DNA of 64,000 nt from Yersinia massiliensis (GCF_003048255.1 NZ_CP028487.1:4402001-4466000); one strand, 5' to 3'. Shown: positions 21,371 to 31,032, counted from the stretch's first letter. Notes: generated by a model not told the origin, from the sequence alone. A program made the numbers and translations.

Positions 21371-21386
21371 AGTGATCTAGATCACT
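21371..21386. promoter_or_regulatory. Near-ideal CRP (or FNR-like) palindrome, aegA/garP gap
   Basis: AGTGATCTAGATCACT is a perfect 16-bp palindrome that differs from the ideal CRP core TGTGATCTAGATCACA only at its two outer bases. It also resembles the FNR box TTGAT-N4-ATCAA with one mismatch per half, so FNR cannot be excluded. It lies in the 632-bp gap between divergent aegA (start 21043) and garP (start 21676). Confidence 0.72.
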
Positions 21387-21500
21387 CTAATACCAGATAG
21401 TGAACTCAGCCCATAGAAACCCTGATGAATTGTGATGTTAGCCCCATTGAGCTGTACAGCCACACAACAATTAAATCATTTACCCACATATCTTTGGGCC

Positions 21501-21513
21501 GATGCACAATGCG
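21501..21513. promoter_or_regulatory. GATGCACAATGCG motif upstream of garP
   Basis: Lies 163 bp before garP. It shares GATGCACAA with the garL leader (30788) and GCACAATGC with the garD leader (24408). Candidate operator for the sugar-diacid regulator CdaR. Confidence 0.38.
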
Positions 21514-21675
21514 ATTTAATATCGGCCTCCTTATAATGTTGACAGCGCTAACAAAGACACTTTGATAATTAAATTCTGTATTTATATGACACCAAATAAA
21601 AAATAGGTTATTGCATCTTGTTCATCGTGAATTTAAATGCGGCAACCTGAAAAATGATTGATAGAGGGTATAAAA

Positions 21676-23007
21676 ATGAGTCTGGAAGCCGCTGTACCTG
21701 AAAAACGGACCCACGTCCGATATATAATATTATTCATTATCTTTATTGTGACAGCAATTAACTATGCTGACCGGGCCACATTATCTATAGCAGGCACCGA
21801 AGTTGCAAAAGAGCTGCAATTAGATGCGGTCGCCATGGGATATATTTTCTCGGCTTTTGGCTGGGCTTACCTGCTGATGCAAATACCGGGCGGCTGGCTG
21901 CTTGACCGCTACGGCTCCAAACGTGTCTACACCTACAGTTTGTTCTTCTGGTCGCTCTTTACCTTTACGCAAGGTTTTGTCGACATGTTCCCGATAGCCT
22001 ATGCCGCTATCTCCATGTTTATCATGCGCTTTATGTTAGGTTTCTCTGAAGCGCCGTCCTTCCCTGCTAACGCCAGAATTGTCGCCGCTTGGTTCCCCAC
22101 CAAAGAAAGGGGGACCGCATCAGCCATCTTTAACTCGGCACAATATTTCTCACTGGCTATCTTCTCCCCACTGTTAGGTTATTTAACCTTTGCTTGGGGC
22201 TGGCAGCACGTATTTACCGTCATGGGTGGGTTAGGATTTGTATTAACTATCGTCTGGGTTAAATTTATTCATAACCCAACGGATCATCCTGATATGTCGG
22301 CGTCTGAGCTTGAATACATAAAACAAGGCGGTGCCGTTGTTGATATGGATCACAAGAAACCAGATGGTCATAAGAGCGGTCCTAAATTACATTACATGAA
22401 GCAATTGTTATCCAGTCGAATGATGCTGGGCGTATTTTTCGGGCAATATTTTATTAATACCATCACTTGGTTCTTCTTAACGTGGTTCCCTATTTATCTG
22501 GTCCAAGATAAAGGGATGTCTATTCTAAAAGTCGGGATGGTGGCCTCAATTCCAGCATTATGTGGTTTTGCTGGTGGGGTATTAGGCGGCGTATTCTCAG
22601 ATTCATTAATTAAGCGCGGCCATTCGCTGACCTTTGCCCGTAAACTCCCCATCGTCGTCGGGATGTTATTGGCATCAAGCATTATTATGTGTAACTACGT
22701 TGATAGTGATTTCGTGGTTGTTGCACTGATGGCATTAGCCTTCTTCGGTAAAGGCTTCGGTGCGCTGGGTTGGCCAGTGATTGCCGACACAGCACCAAAA
22801 GAAATTGTCGGTCTGTGTGGTGGCTTGTTTAACGTATTTGGTAACGTCGCCTCTATCGTCACCCCGTTGGTTATCGGTTATTTGGTGAAAGAATTACATT
22901 CCTTTAATGCCGCATTAATCTTTGTGGGTTGCTCTGCCATTATGGCGATGTTCTGCTACTTATTTGTTGTCGGTGATATCAAACGACTGGAATTGAAAAC
23001 ATCTTAA
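21676..23007 (+). CDS. garP: Galactarate/glucarate/glycerate MFS transporter GarP
   Basis: Proton-coupled uptake of galactarate-type diacids. 443 aa from the ATG at 21676 (MSLEAAVPEKRTHVRYIILF), preceded by TAGAGGGTAT; an upstream in-frame ATG at 21658 is weaker. Twelve hydrophobic segments; the family blocks NYADRATLSIAGTEVAKELQ, GWLLDRYGSKRVYTYS and GFSEAPSFPANARIVAAWFP match GarP more closely than GudP. Followed by a small hairpin and then a glycerate kinase gene, so transport and the last catabolic step are together. Confidence 0.94.
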   Translation: MSLEAAVPEKRTHVRYIILFIIFIVTAINYADRATLSIAGTEVAKELQLDAVAMGYIFSAFGWAYLLMQIPGGWLLDRYGSKRVYTYSLFFWSLFTFTQGFVDMFPIAYAAISMFIMRFMLGFSEAPSFPANARIVAAWFPTKERGTASAIFNSAQYFSLAIFSPLLGYLTFAWGWQHVFTVMGGLGFVLTIVWVKFIHNPTDHPDMSASELEYIKQGGAVVDMDHKKPDGHKSGPKLHYMKQLLSSRMMLGVFFGQYFINTITWFFLTWFPIYLVQDKGMSILKVGMVASIPALCGFAGGVLGGVFSDSLIKRGHSLTFARKLPIVVGMLLASSIIMCNYVDSDFVVVALMALAFFGKGFGALGWPVIADTAPKEIVGLCGGLFNVFGNVASIVTPLVIGYLVKELHSFNAALIFVGCSAIMAMFCYLFVVGDIKRLELKTS

Positions 23008-23020
23008 TGGAATAAAAATC

Positions 23021-23046
23021 AGGTGCCTCTTCGGAGGCACTTGTTA
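23021..23046 (+). terminator. Hairpin between garP and garK copy 1
   Basis: AGGTGCCTC (23021-23029), TTCG loop, GAGGCACTT (23034-23042), then TTGTTATT. A partial terminator or mRNA-stability hairpin between two genes that are otherwise 65 bp apart. Confidence 0.6.
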
Positions 23047-23072
23047 TTGAGCATTCAGCGACAGGATATCTC

Positions 23073-24233
23073 ATGAAAATAGTCATCGCACCGGACTCCT
23101 ATAAAGAAAGTTTATCTGCGATAGAAGTGGCCCAGGCAATTGAACAGGGTTTCCGCGAAGTCTTCCCCTATGCTGAATATATCAAAATCCCTGTTGCCGA
23201 TGGCGGCGAAGGCACTGTAGAAGCGATGATCAGTGCCACTGGCGGTCAAAGAGTCATGACGGAAGTCACAGGCCCATTGGGAGAGAGTGTTCAGGCATTC
23301 TGGGGATTATCGGGCGATGGAAAATCTGCGTTCATCGAAATGGCCGCCGCCAGTGGATTAGAGCTGGTGCCATTGGCGCAACGCAACCCACTAAAAACCA
23401 CCTCCTATGGCACCGGCGAGTTAATCCGTTCAGCGCTGGAAAAAGGCGTTCGCCATATGATTATCGGCATCGGTGGCAGTGCCACCAATGATGGCGGTGC
23501 AGGCATGATGCAGGCGTTGGGGGCAAAATTACGTCAGTCATCTGGCGAGGAAATTGGTTTTGGCGGCGGTTGTTTACATGAGATAGCCACCATTGATATT
23601 CATCATCTGGACCCGCGCCTGAAAGAGTGCCGCATTGAAGTGGCATGCGATGTCACCAATCCCTTAACCGGTCCACAAGGTGCTTCAGCCATTTTTGGAC
23701 CGCAAAAAGGGGCAACGGCGTCGATGGTAACCACCTTGGATAACAACTTGGCCCATTACGCACAGGTGATTAAACAGCAGTTGGGGATTGAGGTCGATAA
23801 CATACCCGGTGCGGGTGCCGCAGGGGGAATGGGGGCAGCATTACTGGCTTTTTGTGGTGCCGAGCTGGGTAAAGGGATAGAAATTGTCACCGAGGCACTC
23901 GGCCTTGAAACCTATATCAAAGACTGCCATTTCGTCCTAACGGGCGAGGGCCGAATAGATAGCCAAAGTATTCATGGCAAAGTGCCAGTGGGCGTTGCGC
24001 GACTGGCTAAAAAGTATAATAAGCCGGTGATCGGTATTGCGGGCAGCCTGACCCCCGATGCCAATCTTGTTCATCAGCACGGGGTAGATGCTATTTTCAG
24101 TATTATTGACCGCATTTGTACCCTTGAAGATGCGCTGACACAAGCCGCTGATAATATTAGGTCTGCCTCTCGGAATATTGCTTCTGTGATTAATATGGGC
24201 ATTTGTTCATTAGAGATTAACGCCTCAACATAA
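23073..24233 (+). CDS. garK: Glycerate 2-kinase, copy 1
   Basis: ATP-dependent phosphorylation of D-glycerate, last step of the galactarate pathway. 386 aa, MKIVIAPDSYKESLSAIEVA, with VADGGEGTVEA, IGIGGSATNDGGAGM and LTGEGRIDSQSIHGKVPVGVA, all glycerate kinase type 1 blocks. Follows garP on the plus strand. A second, closely related kinase gene lies 3.3 kb away in opposite orientation (27558-28706). Which copy corresponds to garK and which to glxK of E. coli cannot be decided here. Confidence 0.93.
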   Translation: MKIVIAPDSYKESLSAIEVAQAIEQGFREVFPYAEYIKIPVADGGEGTVEAMISATGGQRVMTEVTGPLGESVQAFWGLSGDGKSAFIEMAAASGLELVPLAQRNPLKTTSYGTGELIRSALEKGVRHMIIGIGGSATNDGGAGMMQALGAKLRQSSGEEIGFGGGCLHEIATIDIHHLDPRLKECRIEVACDVTNPLTGPQGASAIFGPQKGATASMVTTLDNNLAHYAQVIKQQLGIEVDNIPGAGAAGGMGAALLAFCGAELGKGIEIVTEALGLETYIKDCHFVLTGEGRIDSQSIHGKVPVGVARLAKKYNKPVIGIAGSLTPDANLVHQHGVDAIFSIIDRICTLEDALTQAADNIRSASRNIASVINMGICSLEINAST

Positions 24234-24262
24234 TAAAAAAAGCAGTGTTTTACTTTTAACAT

Positions 24263-24288
24263 AGCCCTTTGTCGAAGGGCTTTTTTTA
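24263..24288 (+). terminator. Terminator of garP-garK
   Basis: AGCCCTT (24263-24269), loop TGTCG-like, AAGGGCT (24275-24281), followed by seven T. Confidence 0.88.
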
Positions 24289-24407
24289 TGACGATTTATG
24301 GCGATTAAACACGGTTAAGGATAAATACTCTTTTCGTGATAATGCTCACCTACTTTTGGGCTGGCGAACAAAAATAGGGACTAAAGCCGTAAGTATCTCG
24401 GTCATCC

Positions 24408-24416
24408 GCACAATGC
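24408..24416. promoter_or_regulatory. GCACAATGC motif upstream of garD
   Basis: Same 9-mer as in the garP leader (21504-21512), here 125 bp before the garD start. Candidate CdaR operator element; the rest of the garP-side garK/garD gap is A/T-rich and shows no gene. Confidence 0.35.
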
Positions 24417-24540
24417 CTTAGGCAATATACCGGCGTATACTGATTTACAAGTTGATGACCGTTATGTTTTAGATAAATAACGACTGCAATTAAAAAAATA
24501 ACAGTTATGTTATCGATATAAATATTATAAGGATAATATT

Positions 24541-26106
24541 ATGAGCATTTGTAATAGTCCTGTAAGCAACCCGCTTTATATTAAAGTACAGGACGCGGAT
24601 AATGTTGCCATTGTCGTTAATAACAATGGGCTTTGTGCTGGCACCCGGTTTAAATGTGGTCTTGAACTGATTGAGCATGTCCCACAGGGCCATAAAGTCG
24701 CCTTGGTGGATATCCCTAAAGGCGGAGAAATTATTCGCTATGCCGAAGTCATCGGTTTAGCGGTGCGCGATATTGCTCGCGGCGGCTGGATAGACGAATC
24801 ACTGGTCGAGTTACCTGCTGCGCCAGCACTGGACACCCTACCTCTGGCAACCGCCGTGCCCGCGCCATTGCCGCCACTGGAGGGTTACACCTTTGAGGGC
24901 TATCGCAATGCGGACGGCAGTGTCGGCACCAAGAATCTGCTCGCCATCACCACCAGCGTCCATTGTGTAGCGGGCGTGGTGGATTATGTGGTCAATATCA
25001 TTGAACGCACGCTATTGCCGAAATACCCCAATGTCGATGGCGTGGTCGCGCTAAATCACCTCTACGGTTGTGGTGTCGCCATCAATGCTCCGGCAGCAGT
25101 GGTGCCCATCCGCACCATTCACAATCTAGCGCTGAATCCGAATTTTGGTGGCGAAGTGATGGTGGTCGGTTTGGGATGTGAAAAACTGCAACCCGAGCGC
25201 CTACTGGAAGGGACACCTGATGTGCAGGTCATCTCACTGGATGAAAGCAACATTGTGCGTCTACAGGATGAAAAACACGTTGGTTTCCGTTCCATGGTTG
25301 AAGATATTCTGCAAGTGGCTGAAAAACACCTGCAACGCCTGAATATGCGCCAACGGGAAACCTGTCCTGCCTCTGAGTTAGTGGTGGGTATGCAGTGTGG
25401 CGGCAGCGATGCTTTCTCTGGCGTGACAGCGAACCCTGCGGTCGGCTATGCCTCTGACTTACTGGTACGTTGCGGTGCGACCGTCATGTTCTCAGAAGTG
25501 ACCGAAGTCCGTGATGCCATTCATTTGTTAACACCACGGGCCATTAACGAAGATGTCGGCAGAAGATTGCTTGAAGAGATGAAATGGTACGACGATTACC
25601 TCGAAACCGGCAAAACTGACCGTAGTGCTAACCCTTCCCCCGGTAACAAGAAAGGTGGACTGGCTAACGTGGTTGAAAAAGCGCTGGGATCGATTGCGAA
25701 ATCGGGTCGTAGCGCCATTTCTGAAGTGCTCTCGCCGGGCCAACGCCCGACGAAACGCGGCCTGATTTTTGCCGCCACGCCTGCAAGTGATTTCGTCTGC
25801 GGCACGCAACAACTGGCTTCAGGTATTACCGTGCAGGTATTCACCACTGGCCGTGGTACCCCCTATGGGCTAGCCGCTGTTCCAGTGATCAAAATGGCCA
25901 CTCGCACTGATTTGGCGAACCGTTGGCATGATTTGATGGATATTGATGCCGGCACCATTGCGACCGGTGATGCGACAATCGAAGAAGTCGGCCAGCAATT
26001 ATTTGAATTCATTCTGGATATTGCCAGTGACCGTAAACGCACTTGGTCAGATCAATGGGGGCTACGTAACGCCTTGGCAGTATTTAACCCGGCGCCAGTG
26101 ACCTAA
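24541..26106 (+). CDS. garD: Galactarate dehydratase GarD
   Basis: Converts galactarate (meso-galactaric acid) to 5-dehydro-4-deoxy-D-glucarate. 521 aa of the UxaA/GarD family: N-terminal SAF-like domain (residues 1-100: [26 protein letters not shown]), then [46 protein letters not shown] and [18 protein letters not shown]. Start ATG follows AAGGATAAT. A single-gene unit ended by a strong terminator, next to the regulator cdaR on the opposite strand. No glucarate dehydratase gudD is present in the window. Confidence 0.96.
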   Translation: MSICNSPVSNPLYIKVQDADNVAIVVNNNGLCAGTRFKCGLELIEHVPQGHKVALVDIPKGGEIIRYAEVIGLAVRDIARGGWIDESLVELPAAPALDTLPLATAVPAPLPPLEGYTFEGYRNADGSVGTKNLLAITTSVHCVAGVVDYVVNIIERTLLPKYPNVDGVVALNHLYGCGVAINAPAAVVPIRTIHNLALNPNFGGEVMVVGLGCEKLQPERLLEGTPDVQVISLDESNIVRLQDEKHVGFRSMVEDILQVAEKHLQRLNMRQRETCPASELVVGMQCGGSDAFSGVTANPAVGYASDLLVRCGATVMFSEVTEVRDAIHLLTPRAINEDVGRRLLEEMKWYDDYLETGKTDRSANPSPGNKKGGLANVVEKALGSIAKSGRSAISEVLSPGQRPTKRGLIFAATPASDFVCGTQQLASGITVQVFTTGRGTPYGLAAVPVIKMATRTDLANRWHDLMDIDAGTIATGDATIEEVGQQLFEFILDIASDRKRTWSDQWGLRNALAVFNPAPVT

Positions 26107-26126
26107 AAGCGCCACTCGAGTACTCA

Positions 26127-26155
26127 GGCCGGGTCATTCACCCGGCCATTTTTTT
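26127..26155 (+). terminator. Terminator of garD
   Basis: GGCCGGGT (26127-26134), loop CATTC, ACCCGGCC (26140-26147), followed by ATTTTTTT. Confidence 0.92.
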
Positions 26156-26203
26156 ATCCCCCCACGCGTTCGCCTTTTCGGCCCACCTTTCTCGCTTTAC
26201 AGG

Positions 26204-27361
26204 TTATTCCTGCTCACCCAATTGCAAGGCTACGTACAGCAAGAGACGATCGTCAAAGTTCGCCAAATCCAGCCCCGTCAGTTCGGAGATTCGATTTAGA
26301 CGATATTCCAAGGTGTTACGGTGAATAAACAGTGCTTTGGCGGTGGCCGTCGGTTGCACGTTATTGCGGAACCAACAAGCCAGCGTCCTGCGTAGCAGGC
26401 CATTGCTGTCCATCGCCCGTAACTTGGCTAATGGCAGCGCTAACTCATTGGCTTGCCAGCCACCACGCAAGCTGTCCAGCAACACGGGCAGCACCAAATC
26501 CTGATAATAGTAGCTGCGTTGCTCTGGCATCCGCTGCTTGCCCACCGCCATCGTGGTGCGAGCAGTACGATAGGAACGAGCAATGCTGCCGGGGCCGGTG
26601 AAGAAATTCCCCAATGAGAGCCGTACCCGAAGGCGGCCCCGCTCCGTCATACGGGAAAGCAGAGATTCCATTCGCCGCCGATGGTCGATAGCATCCCAAC
26701 GGCCATGGCTGTTTAGTGCTGGTTTGAGCACCACCATTTCTGTCAGAGAAACAATCGCAATCAGGTTGTTGCGTTCCGGTGTCGTCAGCAGGGTTTGGAG
26801 TTCCTGTAATTCAGACATCGCACTATCAACACTCAGTTGGCCGCTGTCGACATCCACGACCGCAACGACACGCGGCTCGTTGATATCGACCCCAAGGCGT
26901 TGCGCCCATTCAATGAGCGCAGGAGAGATCTCTTCCGTACGGATTAAGTTCAGCACTAGCTCTTCACGCAAGCGACTATCTTGCGCCAGCAAATGCACTA
27001 ACCGCGCCTGCTCCATCATCATTTCAGCGGCCATACACACCAGCTCGCCGTATTGGCGCAATTGGCCCGGATTACCGGTTAAGCCAATCACCCCGACGAT
27101 CTCCCCCTCAAGGCGCAAAGGTAAGTTGATCCCCGGCCGCACACCGTGTAGTTGGCGAGCGACAGCTTCGTCTATATCAACGATCCGGCCATGAGAGAGC
27201 GACAATAGCGCCCCCTCATGCAATTCGCCGAGGCGTTCTTCATCGCCACTGCCAATGATCCGCCCTTTTCCATCCATCACATTGATATTGGTATCAATGA
27301 TTTTCATGGTACGGGTGACGATATCTTGGGCTAAGCGTGGGTCAAGGTTATATACACTCAT
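26204..27361 (-). CDS. cdaR: Sugar diacid regulator CdaR
   Basis: Transcription activator of galactarate, glucarate and glycerate genes in E. coli. 385 aa. N-terminal diacid-recognition domain (about residues 1-135: YNLDPRLAQDIVTRTMKIID...GVIGLTGNP), a GGDEF-like central region, and a C-terminal PucR-type helix-turn-helix (about residues 330-380: TAKALFIHRNTLEYRLNRI). Convergent with garD, inside the gar cluster it is expected to control. Its own leader contains GATGCAC at 27383. Confidence 0.94.
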   Translation of the reverse strand: MSVYNLDPRLAQDIVTRTMKIIDTNINVMDGKGRIIGSGDEERLGELHEGALLSLSHGRIVDIDEAVARQLHGVRPGINLPLRLEGEIVGVIGLTGNPGQLRQYGELVCMAAEMMMEQARLVHLLAQDSRLREELVLNLIRTEEISPALIEWAQRLGVDINEPRVVAVVDVDSGQLSVDSAMSELQELQTLLTTPERNNLIAIVSLTEMVVLKPALNSHGRWDAIDHRRRMESLLSRMTERGRLRVRLSLGNFFTGPGSIARSYRTARTTMAVGKQRMPEQRSYYYQDLVLPVLLDSLRGGWQANELALPLAKLRAMDSNGLLRRTLACWFRNNVQPTATAKALFIHRNTLEYRLNRISELTGLDLANFDDRLLLYVALQLGEQE

Positions 27362-27557
27362 GAGCGGGCCTCAATCTGGGCTGATGCACCAGCATAGGTG
27401 GTCGTACAGGGGATTACATTGGACAAATGCCCAACTTACATCACAAAAAGAGAGAGTTGCGGTGAGAGTCACAAAAATGACGAATACGGGGACGTGTTGC
27501 GGGAAAATGTTGGGAGTCAGTCAGGGCCAATCCACGTTAGCCCTGATTGAGAAACCG

Positions 27558-28706
27558 TTATGCTTTGCCTGCCGCCATACCAATCGCTAGCGTGGCAGCG
27601 ATGTTACGCGCCGTTTTAAACACGTTATCCGCGGCGTTATCTAAGGCCTGCTCTAAAGTGCAAATGGTGTAAATCACGCTAAATACGGCATCCAAACCAT
27701 GTTCATAAACCACATCGACATCATCTGTCAGGCTACCCGCAATGCCAATCACCGGTTTGTTATAACGTTTGGCGACTCTCGCGACACCAATCGGCACTTT
27801 GCCATGAATGGTTTGGCTGTCGATACGCCCTTCGCCGGTAATCACAAAAGTGGCATCACGAACCAAGGCGTCTAGACCGAGCGCATCCGTCACAATGTCG
27901 ATGCCAGGGCTCAGCGTTGCTCCGCAAAACGCCAGTAGCGCCGCGCCCAATCCACCAGCAGCCCCTGCGCCTTCGACCTGATCAACGTCAATATCTAGAT
28001 AACGGTTGATGACACTGGCGTAGTGCAACAGCCCTTCATCCAGTTGTGTGATCATGTCAGGCGTCGCGCCTTTTTGCGGGCCGAAAATAGCCGAGGCTCC
28101 TTCACTGCCTGTCAGCGGATTTGTGACATCACAGGCCACATCAATTTGGCACTGCTCAATCCGTGGGTCGAGCGCGCTGATATCAATGGTCGCCAGTTCA
28201 GTCAGTTTAGCGCCACCAAACCCAATCTGTTGGCCTTGCTTATCCAGCAGTTTGACCCCCAGCGCCTGTACCATACCGGCCCCACCATCATTGGTGGCAC
28301 TGCCACCGATCCCAATGATGATATGTTTCACGCCTTTATTTAGCGCATGTAAAATCAGTTCGCCGGTGCCGTAGGAGGTGGTTTTCAATGGATTGCGCTG
28401 CGCCAATGGCACCAGTTCTAGCCCACTGGCGGCGGCCATCTCAATAAAGGCGCACTTCTCATCACCGGATATCCCATAAAAGGCATCCACGTTATCACCT
28501 AACGGGCCGGTCACATCCACCTTGATAATTTTACCGGCAGTCGCGGCAACCATGGCTTCTACCGTACCTTCGCCACCATCAGCAACGGGCAACTTGATAT
28601 ATTGCGCATCAGGAAACTGAGTACGGAAACCCGCTTCAATCTGCACCGCAACGTCTAGCGCGGATAAACTTTCTTTATAAGAATCCGGGGCGATGACAAT
28701 TTTCAT
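27558..28706 (-). CDS. garK: Glycerate 2-kinase, copy 2
   Basis: 382 aa, start MKIVIAPDSYKESLSALDVA, same family blocks as the copy at 23073 (VADGGEGTVEA, IGIGGSATNDGGAGM, LTGEGRIDSQ as ITGEGRIDSQTIHG). Last gene of the minus-strand unit garL-garR-garK, so it is the positional counterpart of E. coli garK. Coding sequence is visibly similar to copy 1 at DNA level in places, for example the segment encoding EMAAASGLELVPLAQRNP. The gap to garR (127 bp) contains a hairpin. Confidence 0.93.
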   Translation of the reverse strand: MKIVIAPDSYKESLSALDVAVQIEAGFRTQFPDAQYIKLPVADGGEGTVEAMVAATAGKIIKVDVTGPLGDNVDAFYGISGDEKCAFIEMAAASGLELVPLAQRNPLKTTSYGTGELILHALNKGVKHIIIGIGGSATNDGGAGMVQALGVKLLDKQGQQIGFGGAKLTELATIDISALDPRIEQCQIDVACDVTNPLTGSEGASAIFGPQKGATPDMITQLDEGLLHYASVINRYLDIDVDQVEGAGAAGGLGAALLAFCGATLSPGIDIVTDALGLDALVRDATFVITGEGRIDSQTIHGKVPIGVARVAKRYNKPVIGIAGSLTDDVDVVYEHGLDAVFSVIYTICTLEQALDNAADNVFKTARNIAATLAIGMAAGKA

Positions 28707-28804
28707 AAATGATTCAATCTCATGAGCTATCCGACGTCACGCAAGCGCCGACTTGATCCACCGCCGCTCGGAATACTTATCCGTATCGCTATGCGACCCA
28801 ATGA

Positions 28805-28824
28805 CCGGCACTCGCAAGTGCCGG
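28805..28824 (-). terminator. Hairpin in the garR-garK gap
   Basis: CCGGCACT (28805-28812), loop CGCA, AGTGCCGG (28817-28824), perfect 8-bp stem just behind the garR stop. No U-tract, so more likely an mRNA-end or processing hairpin than a full terminator. Confidence 0.5.
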
Positions 28825-28833
28825 CACCACGGA

Positions 28834-29718
28834 TTAACGTGTCACTTCAACTTTGGCTAGTTTCTCGTAATAACAGGCCAATGCGCTGTGGTCGGCAGTG
28901 CCCAATCCATCGGCTTTCAATGCTTGCATCATTTCCATGACGGCAGCCGTCAACGGTAATTGTGCGCCGACACCGTGGGAGGTGTCCAAAGCGTTAGCCA
29001 AATCTTTGATGTGCAAATCAATGCGGAAGCCCGGTTTGAAGTTGCGATCCATCACCATCGGCGCTTTCGCTTCTAATACGGTACTGCCCGCCAATCCGCC
29101 GCGAATGGCTTGGAAGACCAGATCAGGATTGACGCCCGCTTTGGTCGCCAGCACCAGCGCTTCAGACATCGCGGCAATATTCAGTGCAACAACGACCTGA
29201 TTAGCCAGTTTGGTCACATTACCTGCACCGATATCACCCGTGTGGACAACCGAGCCGCCCATCGCTTTCATGATGTCGTAGCACTTGTCGAATACGGCTT
29301 TATCCCCGCCTACCATCACCGATAACGTGCCATCAATGGCTTTCGGTTCGCCACCACTGACGGGCGCATCTAGCATGTCGATCTGTTTTAATGCCAGCGC
29401 TTCGCTGATTTCACGGCTGACCAACGGGGCAATCGAACTCATATCAATCACAACCGCGCCCGCTTTAGCGCCCTCAATCACGCCATTCTCACCCAATACC
29501 ACCTCTTTGACGTGAGGGGAATTCGGGAGCATGGTGATAATAATATCGCATTCTGCGGCCAGCGCTTTGGGCGTTGCCGCCGCAGTAGCACCTGCACTGA
29601 GCAATTCATCCAGTGCCGCTGCATTGCGATCAAGGACGATTAATGAGTAGCCTGCTTTCAGCAGATTTTTACTCATTGGCTTTCCCATTATCCCTAAACC
29701 AATAAAGCCGATTTTCAT
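28834..29718 (-). CDS. garR: Tartronate semialdehyde reductase GarR
   Basis: NAD(P)H-dependent reduction of tartronate semialdehyde to D-glycerate. 294 aa from the ATG at 29718 (MKIGFIGLGIMGKPMSKNLL), which follows a strong TGAGGAGT; the longer frame to 29745 is rejected. Rossmann GxGxxG at residues 7-12, substrate motif DAPVSGGEPKAIDGTLSVMVGG and catalytic Lys in GNVTKLANQVVVALN. Middle gene of garL-garR-garK. Confidence 0.96.
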   Translation of the reverse strand: MKIGFIGLGIMGKPMSKNLLKAGYSLIVLDRNAAALDELLSAGATAAATPKALAAECDIIITMLPNSPHVKEVVLGENGVIEGAKAGAVVIDMSSIAPLVSREISEALALKQIDMLDAPVSGGEPKAIDGTLSVMVGGDKAVFDKCYDIMKAMGGSVVHTGDIGAGNVTKLANQVVVALNIAAMSEALVLATKAGVNPDLVFQAIRGGLAGSTVLEAKAPMVMDRNFKPGFRIDLHIKDLANALDTSHGVGAQLPLTAAVMEMMQALKADGLGTADHSALACYYEKLAKVEVTR

Positions 29719-29787
29719 TTGTGACTCCTCAATTAACTCGCCCAACCGTCAGCACGGTAGCGCTAAATGTTTGAAATAGAATGATGA

Positions 29788-30558
29788 TTATTTCTTGAAT
29801 TTGTCGCACAACGCCTGCGTTGCACTTCGAAACACACCCAAATCACTGCCGACGGCAACGAAGGTGGCTCCCCATTCCAGATAGCGGCGGGCATCAGCGT
29901 CAACCGGTGCCAGAATGCCGCTTGGCTTACCATGGGCTTTCGCACGCTCAAAAATATGACGAATGACTTTTTGTACTTCTGGGTGATTCGGCTGCCCCAA
30001 ATACCCCAGCGCTGCCGAGAGATCTCCTGGCCCGACGAAAATGCCATCCACGCCATCCACCGCCGCTATCGCATCAATGTTATCGACCCCTTGCTGGCTT
30101 TCGATTTGGACTAATACGGTAATGTTGTCGTTAATGGTGGCGAAGTAATCCGGCACGGTGCCGTAGTTGTTGCCACGATGAGAGACCGAGACGCCACGTA
30201 TACCGGCTGGCGGATAGCGGGTTGAGGCAACGGCACGGATCGCTTCTTCTTCGCTTTCAACAAAAGGAATCAGGAAGTTGTAGAAGCCGATATCCAATAA
30301 ACGTTTGATAATAATGGGTTCATTACATGGTGCTCGCACCACTGGCGCGCTGTTACTGCCTTTCAGCGCCATTAACTGTGGAATGAATGTCGTGACATCG
30401 TTCGGGGCATGTTCACCGTCCAATACCAACCAATCAAAACCCGCCAGACCCAAGACTTCAGCTGAAATATGATTTGCCAGTGCGCTCCAGCAGCCGATCA
30501 GGATTTGCCCTTGTAGTAGGTTGCGGCGGAACTGATTTGGATAATTTTGGAGACTCAT
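29788..30558 (-). CDS. garL: 5-keto-4-deoxy-D-glucarate aldolase GarL
   Basis: Mg-dependent class II aldolase that cleaves 5-keto-4-deoxy-D-glucarate to pyruvate and tartronate semialdehyde. 256 aa of the HpcH/HpaI family: [33 protein letters not shown] (read in two parts), [28 protein letters not shown], and [15 protein letters not shown]. First gene of the minus-strand unit; its leader region 30559-30837 carries a GATGCACAA motif. Confidence 0.96.
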   Translation of the reverse strand: MSLQNYPNQFRRNLLQGQILIGCWSALANHISAEVLGLAGFDWLVLDGEHAPNDVTTFIPQLMALKGSNSAPVVRAPCNEPIIIKRLLDIGFYNFLIPFVESEEEAIRAVASTRYPPAGIRGVSVSHRGNNYGTVPDYFATINDNITVLVQIESQQGVDNIDAIAAVDGVDGIFVGPGDLSAALGYLGQPNHPEVQKVIRHIFERAKAHGKPSGILAPVDADARRYLEWGATFVAVGSDLGVFRSATQALCDKFKK

Positions 30559-30787
30559 TTTCGATCCTTATGATAGAACGCCCGGTCTGAACGAAGGCTC
30601 GATGCAGGACGTTATGCAATTCAGGTTGCCAGCGCATACGGCAAGCATTCTGTCGCTTAATCTTGCGCCTGTTTCTGTACGATTGGGTATCGCTTCACTT
30701 CACGATAGCCATTATAGAAACCGCGTTCCAATAAGCCATCAGGCAAAAGAACAGGAATAATGATTTATTAACGAATGGTTATAGGCA

Positions 30788-30805
30788 GATGCACAAGATA
30801 ATGCG
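30788..30805. promoter_or_regulatory. GATGCACAAGATAATGCG motif upstream of garL
   Basis: Shares GATGCACAA with sites at 21227 and 21501. It lies 230 bp before garL and 33 bp before the small ORF at 30838. Candidate CdaR operator; inferred only from recurrence and position. Confidence 0.35.
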
Positions 30806-30837
30806 TACTGCTTCACAGACTAGGGTGAGGTATAAAT

Positions 30838-30933
30838 ATGGAGACTCACGATAAGCAAGCTAAAGAGTTCGCCCAATCACACCACAGTAGTGATAAGGTA
30901 AAGCATCGACTGGAGAAGTACGCCACCGGATAG
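30838..30933 (+). CDS. Possible 31-aa small protein
   Basis: ATG at 30838 preceded by GGTGAGGTATAAAT, a good ribosome-binding site at good spacing, opens a 31-codon frame to TAG at 30931. The product starts METHDKQAKEF, ends LEKYATG, is hydrophilic and rich in His and Lys, with no signal or membrane segment. I recognise no family. It lies between the divergent garL unit and yjdC. It may be chance; the ribosome-binding site is the main argument. Confidence 0.35.
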   Translation: METHDKQAKEFAQSHHSSDKVKHRLEKYATG

Positions 30934-31032
30934 ATAGGCTAATCTGTGTTGAACGCTCTACCTTGTTGGGCGGTTTGTATTATCAGTGGCGGTCAACCAC
31001 ACTTGCCAGAGATGAAGCTGGAGGAGAGCAAC

